From NCBI GenBank assembly GCA_020055645.1, contig CM034547.1, positions 16,772,513-16,836,512 on the forward strand: a stretch of 64,000 nt of DNA. Direction: 5' to 3'. Below the pieces are notes generated by a model. The model did no database searches. It had not been told where the DNA came from and saw nothing but the letters and a program-made list of their open reading frames with translations. The DNA comes from Tomocerus qinae. Taxonomy: Eukaryota > Arthropoda > Collembola > Entomobryomorpha > Tomoceridae. Numbering within the stretch: position 1 is the first letter of the stretch; the number at the start of each line of letters is the position of its first letter. Below, in pieces: positions 14,879 to 29,313 of the stretch. A program made the translations under genes and the position numbers.

Positions 14879-16438
14879 ACATTCTATTCGCACTGAAATG
14901 AGTTCACATTCGAATCCATTTTATAAATAATATGTACCATGATTGCTAATTTTAACATTTTACCATTATACCATTTCGTAAATAGTATAACGTATGTAGT
15001 ATCTATTTAACTATACTACTGCAACACAAATCTTCTTATTCTAAACTGTACTTTAACCTTTCATGTCTTAACGATACCACATTTACCTAAGTCAAGGTTT
15101 GTATTGTAGTTCGTGGCTCGTTTACCTCGATGCTACGCTTATTAAACCTTGTATCTGGACAGGTATTCTTACTTCCTTTATACATTTTGTGTGTACAACT
15201 TGTTTTACTCTGAAACTGGAGATTGAAATGCAACTAAGATAGATATATGTTAATTAATTTGAGAAATATCTTAGTACATAAGTTTAGCAATACGTTCTTA
15301 GATAATATAAACCAACCGATGAGATTTTGTTTGCAAGTAGCAAGCTAACGATAGTTGTTTGTGAAGAGCAAAGCGCAAGTAGTTACAAACGGCCTACATC
15401 TACCTATATCATAAGTGCAAAGAAAATTAGTTACTTAAATCGTTACTAATTATAATAATAATTAATATTAAGATATTATTAGCAAATAGTTTTGTTAGCT
15501 CTTCGTTATACTGTTTAAACTTTAAACTCAATTTTACCGAGGAACAAATAACTACTGTAAATATTTAGGCATCCACTTCATTTTGAAGAAGGATTAAATT
15601 TAGTTCTGCCAATAATGTACGTTTGGATGGTGAATGTTTATAATACGTGTGAAATAGTGAAGGAAGTAAAATAAGTTTAAATAGTAAAATCATGTGTAGA
15701 TGGTCAAAATTATAAATATATATCATAATGCTGAATCTGAAACAAAGTAATAATACTATTGCTATATAAATATAATAGTATTGTGTTCTTATACTTTGGC
15801 AATTGCCATACACGAATGAGAGAAAAATGAATCTAGCTTTTAAGAACGAGTTAATCAGTAATTCAACTTGTCACCTATTATTCACGCGCACTAACAATAT
15901 TTAAATTGTTCATTTTTGCAAGATGTTTTTCATCTGACTGTTTCTATCTTTTTATTGATTAAATTTTAGAACGCGTCTTACTTGACTTTTAGTAACTAAC
16001 CATTTAAAAATGTAACTTGCCCAGTGTATTTCAGTTTGCTACAATGTATTTAAGCTAAGTACCTGTTAATTCCGATTGTATAGTTATCTGCCTGCAATCA
16101 AAAATACAAATGATGAAAGGGAGATGAACATTAATACTACGAACTGTATTATTACTTGATGTATGCTCTATGCAGTGGGAAATAATAATAAAGACCAATA
16201 AACATTTTCTATATAATGTATTACGAAAACCAACATTTCCTTAACACTCAGATTTACAATTTTGAATCCATTTACCGGCTTATGAGTGATTAGATGAAAG
16301 TTATAGTTTAGTATTGATCCAAATAAAACCAATTCATCGTTTTCATCATCGAAATATTCCCAAATACAAATACTTTTTTTAATATGGAATACATACTTAA
16401 AAGAGAATATTAATAATGATTTGTGTCCTATTATACTA
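14879..16438. other. Convergent 3' intergenic spacer
   Basis: Spacer between the ends of the plus-strand GPCR and the minus-strand proteasome gene. It should hold both 3' untranslated regions. It is AT-rich, with no coding signal, RNA gene or repeat that I can support. Confidence 0.5.
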
Positions 16439-17843
<1,405 letters not shown>

Positions 17844-18184
17844 TCATTTCCTATAAACATTATCTACTATAGACACTCAGTCATTCGTAATTCGTAACAC
17901 AAAATTACTCTATAGGGGATTTAAATCTAGTCAAACATTTAAAGCAAAAAATAAAAATTGAAGGTAATTACCTAAATTGATGCGATGAAGAGAATATGTT
18001 ATGTTATTATAGTATTTTCTCCAAAGTTTTTGACAAAAGGAATTGACACTGACAGTCAAAGAGTTCCTATGCTTTTCTAACTTTCAATCAAGTGGAATCC
18101 GGCGCTTTGGTAAATACAATCAAATCTCGCTGATTCATTGAGTGAATTGAAGATTTGAAGCTTGGTGTTACAATACGAACACAG

Positions 18185-18448
18185 ATGTCAGCTCACAGTC
18201 GTCCACGTAGTTCTTACCTCATTCCATTTTTGTTTGTAATTGTATTGTGCTTTCTTTCTGCACATGCAAATTGCAAAGTAATTCACACTATCGCAAATCG
18301 CCTCTACATTTCACAAAATGTTATAATAAGATCAAAAAATTCAAATGCCAACTTTGTACTGTTGGAACAAAAATGTAGCTTCCTGGGACCTGGGATGAGG
18401 GACAAAATAAATATCTTTTGTAGTTGTTGTGTGGTAATAAATAGTTGA
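18185..18448 (+). CDS. Weak candidate: small secreted protein or first exon
   Basis: An ORF with an N-terminal stretch resembling a signal peptide: a short basic region, then about 15 hydrophobic residues (LIPFLFVIVLCFLSA), then AHANC as a plausible cleavage site. A possible donor (AAA|GTAATT) lies directly after this segment, so it could be the first exon of a gene whose later exons I cannot find. The remainder of the ORF resembles no family I know. It may be chance. Confidence 0.2.
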   Translation: MSAHSRPRSSYLIPFLFVIVLCFLSAHANCKVIHTIANRLYISQNVIIRSKNSNANFVLLEQKCSFLGPGMRDKINIFCSCCVVINS

Positions 18449-18520
18449 GATGATAATGATAATATTGTAGTAAATGTGCATTTGTATTTACTGACACTCT
18501 GCATGATACCATGATTGATT

Positions 18521-18608
18521 ATGAGATTATGATGTCATTACTACACTGCTTAAATTCACCCATTAGTAATGGGTGAATTTAAGCAGTGTAATGACATCAT
18601 AATCTCAT
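18521..18608. repeat. Near-perfect 42-bp inverted repeat (hairpin)
   Basis: The left arm begins ATGAGATTATGATGTCATTA and the right arm ends with its exact reverse complement. The arms pair over 42 bp with one 3-nt bulge in the left arm and essentially no loop. Transcribed in either direction it would form a single long hairpin. It could be a minimal foldback element or a small-RNA precursor. No target-site duplication was established. Confidence 0.85.
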
Positions 18609-19761
18609 ATAGATATAAAATTACATAAACTCTATAGTTTATTTTTTGTACAATAATTTATCTTGCTTGGTTGTCGAAATGGAAAATTATTTATTTACTA
18701 TATAGCACTAAAAACAAAATATGCTACTAATAAAAAAATAATAATATTTTAAAATAATATGATAATAAAAATGAAAACGTAGAGTATGCTTCAGTATATT
18801 TCTTTCAGTTCCCGTTACACAATTTTTACATTTTAGAAAATAGGACATCGTATGCAGTAGCATCCTCATGAAACAAACTACAGGTTATAATTTTTGTGGT
18901 AAATCTATTATTCTAAATCCAAACTCCTTTAGTACAATGGGTCATACATGTATTAAGTCCTTAGTTCAGTTTGCTACAGTACTGATAAACCCTGATAGCC
19001 TGATAGTGCAATCAAGTGAGACTGAGACGAGCTATAGCACAAAGTACAACATATGTGTGGTATCGGTATCTGTCAATTCAGTCTAAGCCAAAAGGCAACA
19101 TTTTGCATTTTTTTCATATCGTAGACCAAGGAAGATAGATATAGGACGATTTTAATTTGGACATTGCATTACATTTTTCCAGTTGCCACACACTGTCACG
19201 TAATGATTAAGATAAACTATCTTTTCAGAATTTTAAATGATACACAAAAAGCCAACAGCACGACACCTTAATATAATGAATATAGGTATAATCAGTCATC
19301 CGTATTTATTACAAAAGTGGGTAGTTAATATTTCTCGCTTTAATAACAACCTTATTAGTACTGACTTATAACATGTTAATACTTCCGTCACCTTAAATGA
19401 TATTGGATACAATTTTTATTACTAACAATAATTCACACGCTTCATTAACATTTACACACTAAAATGATAGTACTCAGTCTTTGATTAGACTTGTATTAAG
19501 GAAAAATGGTACCAACGCAGCTTTATTGCGCAACGCAAATGACTTTTAGACATGAAATATACTAATCGTATAACATTACACTGAGTATATCAATCAGGAA
19601 ATAATATTTTCTATATTTTGTTTTTCCTATAAAGGCCACTTTGTGCAATGAATTGTCAGAAAATTTTTCAACTTCGTCAACTTTACCGGTATGGTGGTTG
19701 ATTAAAAATACAGTGTCAGATTATAAGGATTACCGGTCCAATTTTCCGCTTGTCTTTATTA

Positions 19762-20854
19762 TTAAAATATTGGGATGATGCGCCACTGAAGTGATTTTTC
19801 TTTGTCAAGATTTCTGGGATTTTTGGCAAGTGAAATCGGCTTTCCAGACCTAAAAATTATTTTCCGATTAGCTATACGATAATATGGTACTATACTAACC
19901 ACATTTCCCTTATAAATTGAGAAATAAAATTTAAGTATAAAGGTATAAAGTTTTGGACAGAATATTACCCTTTGTTTTTTAAATATCGATCTTCAGACTT
20001 AATCACCCAAATACCTGGAATACGCTCTATTATCTCCCACATTTGGCTAGGACCAGCAGATGGGTCCTAAAATAGTGGATTTGGATTAAACAATAAATCA
20101 TAATACAGTATAAATACGTATAATATTATACTACTTAATGTCGACCTATTTCTACTATCCCGCTGTTATTGCTTGTCAGTGGTTTTTATAGATAGAAAAG
20201 GGTTTGAGAAAACAATTTTCTTTTATAACATAATAACACCACATGAAACTTTCACCTTAGAGAAATTCTTGGACTTCGCATTTTTTAGATTTGGATCATA
20301 GCATTTAAATAACTTGGTATATTTATGCAACATAAATTACATAATAAAGAATTTTACCGTGGTTGAAAAAAGATGGGCACGGCTATCCTGTCGATTATAG
20401 TCCAAGAATTTGGTCCCCTCAACGGCATCGCCAGTGGGATTTGACTCGTCATATTCATAAACATACAGTTTATATTTATTGCTATCTGTAAATTCATAAA
20501 TTCAAACTATTAGACAAAATGTTACAATAGACCCAAAGAACCCAATTCATAATAAAAATACACACCTGGAATGGGTTCCTTTACGAAGTGTTGATTGAAC
20601 CCTCTCTCACCTCTTGCCTTTTTCTTCTTCATTACAATAGCACCATTACTTTCTTCATAAGTAATCTAAAAGAAAGCACGAATTTAATAATTTAGAACTC
20701 AAACATTAATGCAATGGAAGCATGAGTTCGTAAAATAAAATATAAAGATATAACTGTAAAAGCAAGCCTTTTAAATAATTTCTTTGACCTCATTTCCATC
20801 CTTTCTTGACTCTATGAAACAAACCTCTCGAGACCTGCTCGTGGCCGTAGCCAT
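19762..20854 (-). CDS. Unrecognised 159-aa protein, copy A (beta-trefoil-like?)
   Basis: I do not recognise this family. Exons in transcript order: 20854-20789, 20665-20566, 20485-20358, 20066-19969, 19849-19762. Every junction has GT-AG ends and matching phase. The 159-residue product has no signal peptide or membrane segment and is probably intracellular. It starts MATATSRSREVCF and is rich in charged residues. Three segments of about 40-60 residues end near NQHF (about residue 47), SQMW (about 107) and LQW (about 153). Segments 1 and 3 align loosely (hydrophobic-I-x-S, then SG-x-x-I, then K, then Q-W/F plus basic-I). This pattern recalls QxW beta-trefoil proteins; that is inference. It is head-to-head with TRPA channel A and has intact paralogues at 31.2 and 43.7 kb with identical exon phases. 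Confidence 0.75.
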
Positions 20855-21124
20855 TTCAGTGTCATAACGAGCAATAGGTATTGAGATAATATTGTTTTGT
20901 CATGTCAAACGAATTGTGATTTAGTATAATTTCTTCCTTGCCAAATATCTAAGTAATTATTTTTGGAAGGAATAGAAGACTAAAGGTAAAAAAGTCCACA
21001 ACCATTTTACTAACAGCATTACTGATAGCAGCAAGGCACCTTTACTATTTTAGACTATACACTGGCATATATCTTAATATAACTTCACTTAAAATAAAAC
21101 AAAAAATTGTTACTTCCTTTTGTC

Positions 21125-21292
21125 ATGGCCAATAATTTAGGCCAAGTGAAAGTGACCTGTGCGACAACAAGCTAACTTTACAGAGAGCTAGATTTAAGAC
21201 ATCATAAGGTTTTCGTATTTCGTACTATCCCTCCTTTTTAGTATGTTCAGGGAACAAGAAAAAGCCAGTGTTAAGGCAGTCTACATAACAAG
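21125..21292. promoter_or_regulatory. Conserved upstream element of small gene A
   Basis: About 270 bp upstream of the small-gene start. It shares two stretches with the equivalent positions of modules B and C: one containing TTAGGCCAAGTGAAAGT (to 21153) and one containing CCCTCCTTTTT followed by GTATGTTCA (from about 21229). Surrounding non-coding sequence has diverged far more. Likely promoter or 5' untranslated sequence of the minus-strand gene; the function is inferred from conservation only. Confidence 0.5.
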
Positions 21293-23091
21293 GTTCGATG
21301 TCAAAGCTTAAGAACTGTTGAATTCTTCATCAATGGATTCGTCAATCATTGATGTTTCAACTAATAATTAAAAATTTTAAATGCAGAGTACGCAAATTTG
21401 GAGCCATTTTTAGCGAGAAATTTTATCAGACATAGGTAATTTTAAAAATTACCTGTGGCAGAATTCTACTATTCACCAAGACCGCCTTAAGCTATAGCCG
21501 AAAATTATTTTCACTCAACAGTAGTTTTAAAACTTTCCCCATTTACTTTCACTACATTGCTTTCACTAGCCACACTTAGTATTTAGCTGGTGCTGCTTTT
21601 GGCCATTCGTTCATTAATAATTATCATTTTCATTTTTCATGTCTTTTCTGCAAGATTCACGGACTTCTGTCGAAATTTTCACCTTCCCATTTTTAAAACT
21701 ACAATTTCCAACGACTAGGCTTTCTAGATTGACCATCAGAGCTTGTGATGTTGTGTGCCTTTCCATTACCTTTGAGAGTAATGTATAAAGTTATTGCAGC
21801 CTCTTTCAATTATACTTTTTCTCGTGCATTTTAAGTTATTGTCATTAAGGTACATTTTATTATTAATTATTATCAAAATGCTCTGTGAATTTAATCCTGT
21901 GGAACGTTAGCCATATTTCGAATCATGTATCAATAGTACTTCTTTGACCGATAAGCAGTTGCAACTTCCTTCGATTGCTAGCATACAGTTTTGAAAGGGC
22001 AAGCAATAAATTCAGCAACTGCCAAAGATTTTAACGATCGAAGAATGTGTTGTTACCTAGGCCTATGGCTCCTCAACTTCAATCAATCAGACCGTCTCCA
22101 TAAGGGTCTCAGCAAGGGACAACAAGCAAAACAAATTGAAATACAAATTGAAATTATTTACAAGTTATCTAAAATGTGTCTTAAATAAGTATGGCCTACA
22201 AATAGGTTTCGCGTAAAATTTTCGTTATAAGTGGACTTTCAAGGCATTTTGGGAAGGTACATTTTGCCCCAAATGCCCTACCCTCAATACTGCTTTGCAC
22301 AGTGCACATATATAATCGCAAACACTTCAATAACGTTTCATAGTCGTGAATCATTAAATGATACGTATGCTATAGTTAATAACAATGTTGGTTTTATACA
22401 ACATTAATACTTATATACTTTATGAAATAAAAAATATTACCATTCAATATTAGTTAAGATAATACTATGAATTGTTTTCATCCAATCCATATCCAATGAT
22501 CCATCCGGCACCGGAACATCAGATCTATCGTTGGCGTTACGGATCCATGCTTTGTGATTTCATCGCTTCGATTCCTTAAAATGAGTGCATAAAAACCTGT
22601 TATTATATTGCATTTCTGCATCCCATCATGGATAGGTATACCCAATTGCACCTCTCAGAATATTCTACATAATTATGTAAAGGAAATTAAAACTTGTTTT
22701 ACTCATTTATATAATTTACGCTGCAATAAGCTATTTATATCATTATCCACATTGCATGACATAAAGTGATATACTAGTAAATGTGTACAAATAGCATTGT
22801 ATTTACTAAATTGGTACATAAACGGCATTTTTCAAAGGTACGAACACGAAAAGAGTGATATGTGTAAGTGTGTAGTGAAATATATCGTGGAACTGATGGA
22901 ACTAATTCCCATATGCGAAGGATTTACAAAATCATATTTTACCTTTTCGAATTAGTTGTCAAATTGAATTATTCGATTTAATTTATAAGGGTCAGCTTCC
23001 CCTTCGATCTAATTGTTTATAATATCTAACAGTTCATTCCCGGAGAATAAACTCTTAAGGGTGTAAATCCATGCAACTGTTTCCTATTTCT
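21293..23091. other. Module A intergenic sequence, no gene seen
   Basis: Diverged non-coding sequence between the small-gene promoter element and the conserved intergenic block. If the distal minus-strand donor at 24022 is used, this lies inside a 5' intron of small gene A. The short ORFs here have no similarity or conservation that I can see. Confidence 0.4.
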
Positions 23092-24420
23092 ACATCCGTT
23101 ACATGATTGATAATAACCTTCCGTGTAGTGTCCACTAAGAGATGCCGTTTGTGATTGCATTTTCATACATCACCTATATTATATTCTATACGTCTGGGTT
23201 ATGCTAAACATACTGATACTATTATTATTATTATGAACAAAAAGGTGTCTCGGATACTCGGATATACAATGTATAGGGTGATCGAGGGGAACAATAAAAT
23301 GAGTTTCTCTTTCTCCTACTACCCTCTCACCATTTAGATATACCTACTTAGAGAGCACTTGCAAATTACTTTTTATTCAATGTACCTATATACTGACTAC
23401 ACAACATTCAGATAATCTACAGCAGTGCAAATATCTCGTAATTGATAGATAGTTATAGGTATACACACTATACCTATATAAGAAAGTCGAATTTACACAT
23501 CACAAAAGTGAAAGTTGACTTGTTTCTTCGAGACCTACGATAATGTCATTAAAGTGCATTTGAACTTATAACATACAAACATACATTATTGGAAGTGCAT
23601 CTGGGGCTTGCATTATTACTCCACAGTGCAGGGTCAAAGTTTTTAATTCACAAAAATCTACTTCTGGCCTTCTTCCAAAGCAAAGAAATGGAGTAATTAC
23701 TTATTTAGGGTTGTGCATGGAGAATGTCCACTTATATGTATAGCTCAAATTATTTTATGTTCACTATATGTGCGTAAGAAGATCTGCAGAATGAAGTGGC
23801 AGCCAGATATGCCTTGAAGCAATTCTGTTTTTCTGATCTGATTTAACTTGGTAAAGGAGTGTTATCTTCCAGTTCACGACGTCAATTTTGTGTTTAGTCG
23901 TGGGGAAAACTGTCTACAAATAGTGCATGAAATACTAAGTGCATAATTATCTGTTGAAATTACGTGACACCATTTTCGCAAGAAGATTTGCGATAAAAAT
24001 AGTTAATTTAAGCATACTTACCATTCTTGGATCAAAATCTTGAGGTAGAGATGAAAAATTGGTGAAAATGGTGAAAATTGAAAGTGAAACATTTTAAAGT
24101 GATTGTTCTAAACTAAATGTGTTTGTTTATATTATTGTCAGTATGTGCACCACCAGGAAGGGTTGATAGTAATGTACGACAGTATCTGCGATTTATCAAG
24201 CTGTATATTGACCCCGTGGTCGCCATTTTGCTACGTGCCTGTACTGCGGTTGCGGTTTTGGTGAAAGAGTTCTAGGCGTGTTTAATAGCCATCATAACAT
24301 GTCTTGTATAGTGAATTCATCACTGCTATATACATATAAAGAAAAGATACAATGATACAGATACAAACTGAATAGATAAACATATAAACCAAAACCATTT
24401 ACCTAAGTAGTGCCACACTT
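23092..24420. repeat. Conserved intergenic block, copy A
   Basis: About 1.3 kb shared with 35504-36817 (nearly identical by eye) and 48351-49636 (clearly similar). It lies between the small gene and the channel. It contains the 25-bp inverted repeat at 23454-23478, AAGTGAAAGT at 23506-23515, GAAAGTGAAAC at 24080-24090, and a strong minus-strand donor (GAATG|GTAAGTATGC, exon edge 24022). The donor suggests a distal untranslated first exon of the small gene beginning somewhere above about 24100. A plus-strand donor (GCAAGT|GTAAGTG, exon edge 24566) just beyond the block probably ends the untranslated exon of channel A. The block would then flank a divergent promoter. Confidence 0.65.
23454..23478. 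promoter_or_regulatory. 25-bp inverted repeat, copy A
   Basis: TATAGGTATA, a 5-nt spacer CACAC, then TATACCTATA: a perfect palindrome with both arms and spacer unchanged in all three modules. It sits in a run of more than 60 bp that is identical across copies. It looks like a dimer-binding site; the factor is unknown. Confidence 0.5.
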
Positions 24421-24974
24421 GCTAGACTTAATGTGATTATTATATCATCAGCAATCTTTTTGGCACAAAATTCACAGTGACAGCTGCATAAAGCATAAAT
24501 TAAAAAAACCCCATTAATCTTGGTGTTATATACTTCATTACGTAACCGACCGTTTTAGATGCAAGTGTAAGTGAAGGAGCTCATTATTTTGTTTTCATTT
24601 CATTTTTCACCCACAGCATTCAGTGCTGAGAGCAAAGACATAACTTCTCGGATATTTCAGTTCAGAGTTTGATTCACTTGGACTACATAAGCAGTGCTAG
24701 ATGAACCAAGTTATTAATATCACAATTTTTACTGTCTTAAAACATATACACAAAATTTCAACGTGGAGAGTTTTTGTAGCAATTTCTTTCGATCCTGCGT
24801 ATATAATAATTAAAGATATTGGTATAGAAGATCATTTCAATTCTATGTGACACTTTACTCTTCTCAAGTGCTCTGCAATTGTCAACATATATTTCACAAT
24901 AGCCTTTTCGGAAAATCTCGTTTTTATTGGGTCAAAGATTGATTCAATGTTTACTTGTTCTTGTTTGACAGGTT

Positions 24975-27900
24975 ATGCCAGAGGAACAAATCCCCCTGCT
25001 AAAAACAATGGGCGATAAACAAAGGCAACACGTTGGTATGGGCTATGGCTATGATAAGTCGGATGAAAAAGAAATATTAGAAGCAGCAAGGAGAAGTAAT
25101 ATAGAAGACTTAAAACGTCTCATTGCGAAGAAGCAGGAAAAGACTTGGAGGGTGTACGAACCGTCTAAGGACACTTTACTCCACCGGATTGCTTATGGGG
25201 GTAAGTTGACAAATATCTCTACAACTCAGAAATGTTTTGTCGCTCATAACGAAGTAGCATAACGATTTTAAATTGAATAATCAAATATTAGAATGATAAT
25301 TTATTATGTAAGAAATGAGTAAGAGTTCTCTGAAAAGAGTGCAGAAAGCAATGGTATATTGAATTGTTTTCAGATATGAGATATCATAATATACTGGTAC
25401 TTGGTACATACAGTATGCTATCCAGAAGGTCACAATATAAAATCCATGTGTCTTGCATTTAAATTGTTCATTTTATTGTAGCTTATTCAAACTGTGTGGA
25501 AGCAGCTAAATTCGTCCTAGATAAATGGAATGATTTTGATATAAATTCCCAAAACAAGCAGCGATGGACAGCTTTGCATTATGCTTGTGCAAGCCAGCAA
25601 TCTCAGCTTGTCGATCTGCTAATTGAACGTGGAGCAAATGCAACTATAGCGAATGAAAATGGTGAAAATCCCTTTCAACTCATCGTCAAATGTAAGAAAG
25701 ATTTTTGGATTGGATATTAACAAATAAAAACTTTTACTCCTGTGTTTCTGATAAAATGGGATATTAATAGGTTACACTCCAGAAGCTATCAAGATTGCCA
25801 AAAGTCTTCTGGCAAGTAACAGTCAGCTAATAGAAAAGAATACCGTTGAGACTATATTGGCGCATTCCGCTGTAGACATGTTAAGATTCCTTTGGGATGA
25901 TTACAATGCGGAAATTAGACCGACACTGGTAGACGGCCCTTCACTATGGATGGCTGTACAAAAAGGTGCTAATTAATTAATTGCACTCATTCTCAACTGC
26001 AATATGTTCAGTCTCACTGGATTACTTATGCCTTTACAATCCATTTGGGAACCTAACGAACTAATTCTGTTCTATTTCATGTTGAAATTAGGCGATGGTC
26101 CAGACACAGTCAAATGTGTTAAATTTCTCTTGGACATTCTTCCTGCGAACACTGTAAATGAGAAGGATGAAAATGGAAACACAGCCCTCCATATGGCAGC
26201 AATGAATTGTCAAGTAGATATTTTTGAAGCCTTGGTTTCTAATCCGAAAACCAAAGTTTCTCTCGAGAACAATAATGGAGAAACGTGTTTGCATTTACTG
26301 GCTCATGCTGGTGAGTGGTTAATTGAATACATTCATCTATGCTCACGATATTTGTATTACATATAAATAACAGATGTATCAAATAATTGTCTAATCTGAT
26401 GTGGGTAATCTATTTTAGGAACATATTCAAATCCTCTTCCTTGTGTGAAGATCCTTTTCCAAGAGTCGCATGAACTACGAAACAATCAGTTACTAAGAAG
26501 GCATCTAATTTTATTTGAGAACCCCAAATATCAGATAGAATGTCCACTTTGGATAGCAGTGAAAAACAGTACTACAAAAGTTGCCCAGTTGCTAATTAAG
26601 ACTCATGGAGAAATCAGGCCCATGTAAGTTTGTTCTAGCACATACCAATTCAAATGGTACTTTTGAAAGTTTAGTGGTGTAGTTACAGCTACTTAGTATT
26701 TGTATTACATCTGTAAGGACGCTGCAGATATAGACTTAGAAAACATTTCACTAAATACATATAATAATTGTGACCTTATTTGGTATTTATTTGTAGAAGC
26801 CAAGAAGCGGAATTGCTAGCAGAAATCTATGAAAAAACTCCAGAAGCAATACTACCTCTTTTAAATAAGTGCATTACTTACAATTCTACCAGTTCGGAAG
26901 ACGACTTGGAAAAAATCACAATTAATTTTGGGTTAGTATTCAAGTACATATAATTTCCATACAGGATGTACGTAATTTTACATCGAAAATCGAAACACTT
27001 GTATATACACATGCCCACACAGAGGAGAAAACACTTTCCCTGATATACTTGACATTTCATCAGTGTCAATTGCATAATAATTTAAGACGGATATTTTTAT
27101 TGCAGGCCAATAACAGGTTTTGATTTCCAAGATATTAGAAATGAATCAAAACTGATCCACGGGATATTAAAAGCTCCAGTCAACCAGCAGACAATAATTC
27201 TTTCTCATCCTGTTGTCAACCTTTTCCTTATTGAGAAATGGAAAAAATTGCAGCCTCTAACCTACTTATACATCGCACTATATGTAACATTTTATTTGAA
27301 CTTCGTCCATTAACAAAGGAACCTAACCTTTCATATTGGTCAGAATATGTCAAAGATATTGAGATAGCTAAAATGATTTTTTGTGTATTCTAGGCATTCT
27401 GGCTTCTAATGTATTCTATTCTTTGTTATGAATTATATCCTCCAAATTGCCCATTCAATTCAACAGAACCTGCAACATACCCAGGCTGGACTGAGTTGAG
27501 AATCTTTCGCTCGTTGGGGTTCCAGCAGAGACTAGGTGAGATAAAATGAATAGTAAAATAATAAATATAGACTCATTTTAGCTTCATAGTTGGTACTTTT
27601 TCAATATGCCTTCCTCAATAAGAAGAATACTCTATTAATGAGAAGAGAAGATTTAATTGATGTCCATAATTGTACTCTGTTGTCTATTTACAGAAACTGA
27701 AAATTGCAATTTTAATACTGTCATGGCTAGGCTGTTTGCTCTTGTTTTACTCGTCTACACTCCTATGTTTATTATACAAGAAGCGATCAAAATCCATGTT
27801 ACTGGTTGCAGCTGTAAAGCATATTTATTTAATTTCGTAACAGTCCTTCAGTGGATTAGGCATCTATTCGTCGTCGTCAATATAATTCCAGCTTTTATGC

Positions 27901-29313
27901 AGCCGGCAAACATTCCTGTTTGGGAGTATCATGTCGGAGTGGTAAGTAAGGATTTGATTGTTGAAAAGATGTCTTAAATTACTTTATTCTAAATCTAAAT
28001 ATAGTACTACTCACACACTCATACCATCAGGATACGGCCTACTCAAGTTCACCCACCCACAGTAGAAATACAGTAGTCGTATTCTGACTCTCCTATTCAA
28101 TCAATACTATACGCTTTCTCACATTGCCTCCATCAACCACCTTGTAAATTGAGACATACAACAATACACTTAGTTACATGTAGTATATAGGTGAAGTGAA
28201 TACAATCAATTTAAATCATATGAATGATGATTCAGTTGATGTTCATTCTGGCATGGGGGATGCTGTTAAACGACTTGGCAAATATTCCGGCTTTTCACCT
28301 CAACCTATCAATACTTAAAGTTACTGTCATAAATTACGCCAAATTTCTTTTATCCATCGGCTTCCCAATCTTGGTGGCATTCGTCCCTGCTCTGTGTCGA
28401 TACGTCGCTAAGGTTAGTTTCAGTATCGGTCATTGGGACTGTTTTCTCTTGCACCACATGTATGAAAAAACTTTCACCGATTAAATGTTGCCTCTCATTG
28501 ACGCCTACAAAATTCCTAAGCGAGATTTCAAATACTTTTTACAGGGCAATCAGTTCTTGTATCTACCTTTCGGAATAATTAAGAACTTCATCCTGATGAC
28601 TGGAGAGGTAGACTACAAGGAAACTTTCTACAACGACGATGGCCCTGACCTCAACGCCTCAGCTATAGTTGGACAGTTTATCATCGTTATTGTAGTATTC
28701 GGATTCGGCCTAGTATTGGCCAATGTACTTACATCCGTTGCTGTGAAGAATTTTCAGGTTTGTTATTCCATAACAAAATCTCATGAAATAATAAATATGC
28801 ATGAATGATACATGAAACGAATTCATGCGTGAATTATTTTTGTTAATTACAAAAGGATTTGTTCAGAGATGCGGAATACAATGTGGCAGTGATGCAATTA
28901 AAATCAATCCACATCTTTGATTCCTTCGTAGTATGGCTGAGTGGCTTTTCAAACACGTTATTGTTGAGCCAATTACTTACTAAATGGAATCATTTGGAAT
29001 TTGACGGGTACTCTTTTATTTTTTTTGACTAAAACTGTAGGTTAATACTTCTAGTCTCGAACCTATTCATAGCATTGTATTGCTAATTATAAATGCGATT
29101 ATTTTTATGCGTACTCAGTTATTTTATATGGAACGGGGAAGATTCTTCTGTAGCTTATAAGCACCACTAATGGTTTGATATCTTTACAGGGAAACAAGAA
29201 TTGTCAAGAATATGAAGATTGGAGGATTATCCGATGAATTGAAGTTTTCAATAAAAGAGGTTATAGCCACTCAAGAGACCAGTCGGAAAACGTGTTCATG
29301 TGAAAGAAAATAG
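24975..29313 (+). CDS. TRPA-type ankyrin cation channel, copy A
   Basis: A membrane cation channel of the ankyrin TRP (TRPA) class, which in insects includes thermo- and chemosensory channels such as painless, pyrexia, water witch and TRPA1. Exons: 24975-25200, 25482-25691, 25771-25965, 26092-26310, 26419-26623, 26797-26931, 27106-27283, 27394-27535, 27694-27941, 28236-28412, 28545-28757, 28856-29007, 29190-29313; 807 residues. The ATG follows an acceptor (GACAG|GTTATG), so there is an upstream untranslated exon. The N-terminal half has several ankyrin repeats, for example WTALHYACASQQ and GNTALHMAAMN. Membrane segments S1-S6 lie near residues 448-470, 513-535, 543-565, 580-600, 616-640 and 684-711. 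The pore loop carries LMTGEVDY, the TRPA-type filter region. Its tail ends with TCSCERK. Exon 3 is 15 nt shorter than in B and C. AATAAA occurs at 29584. Which TRPA subfamily it belongs to is unresolved. Confidence 0.88.

Noticed and set aside
21991..22188. 65-codon plus-strand ORF upstream of module A's intergenic block
   Set aside because: Not preserved at the equivalent position of modules B and C; composition looks random.
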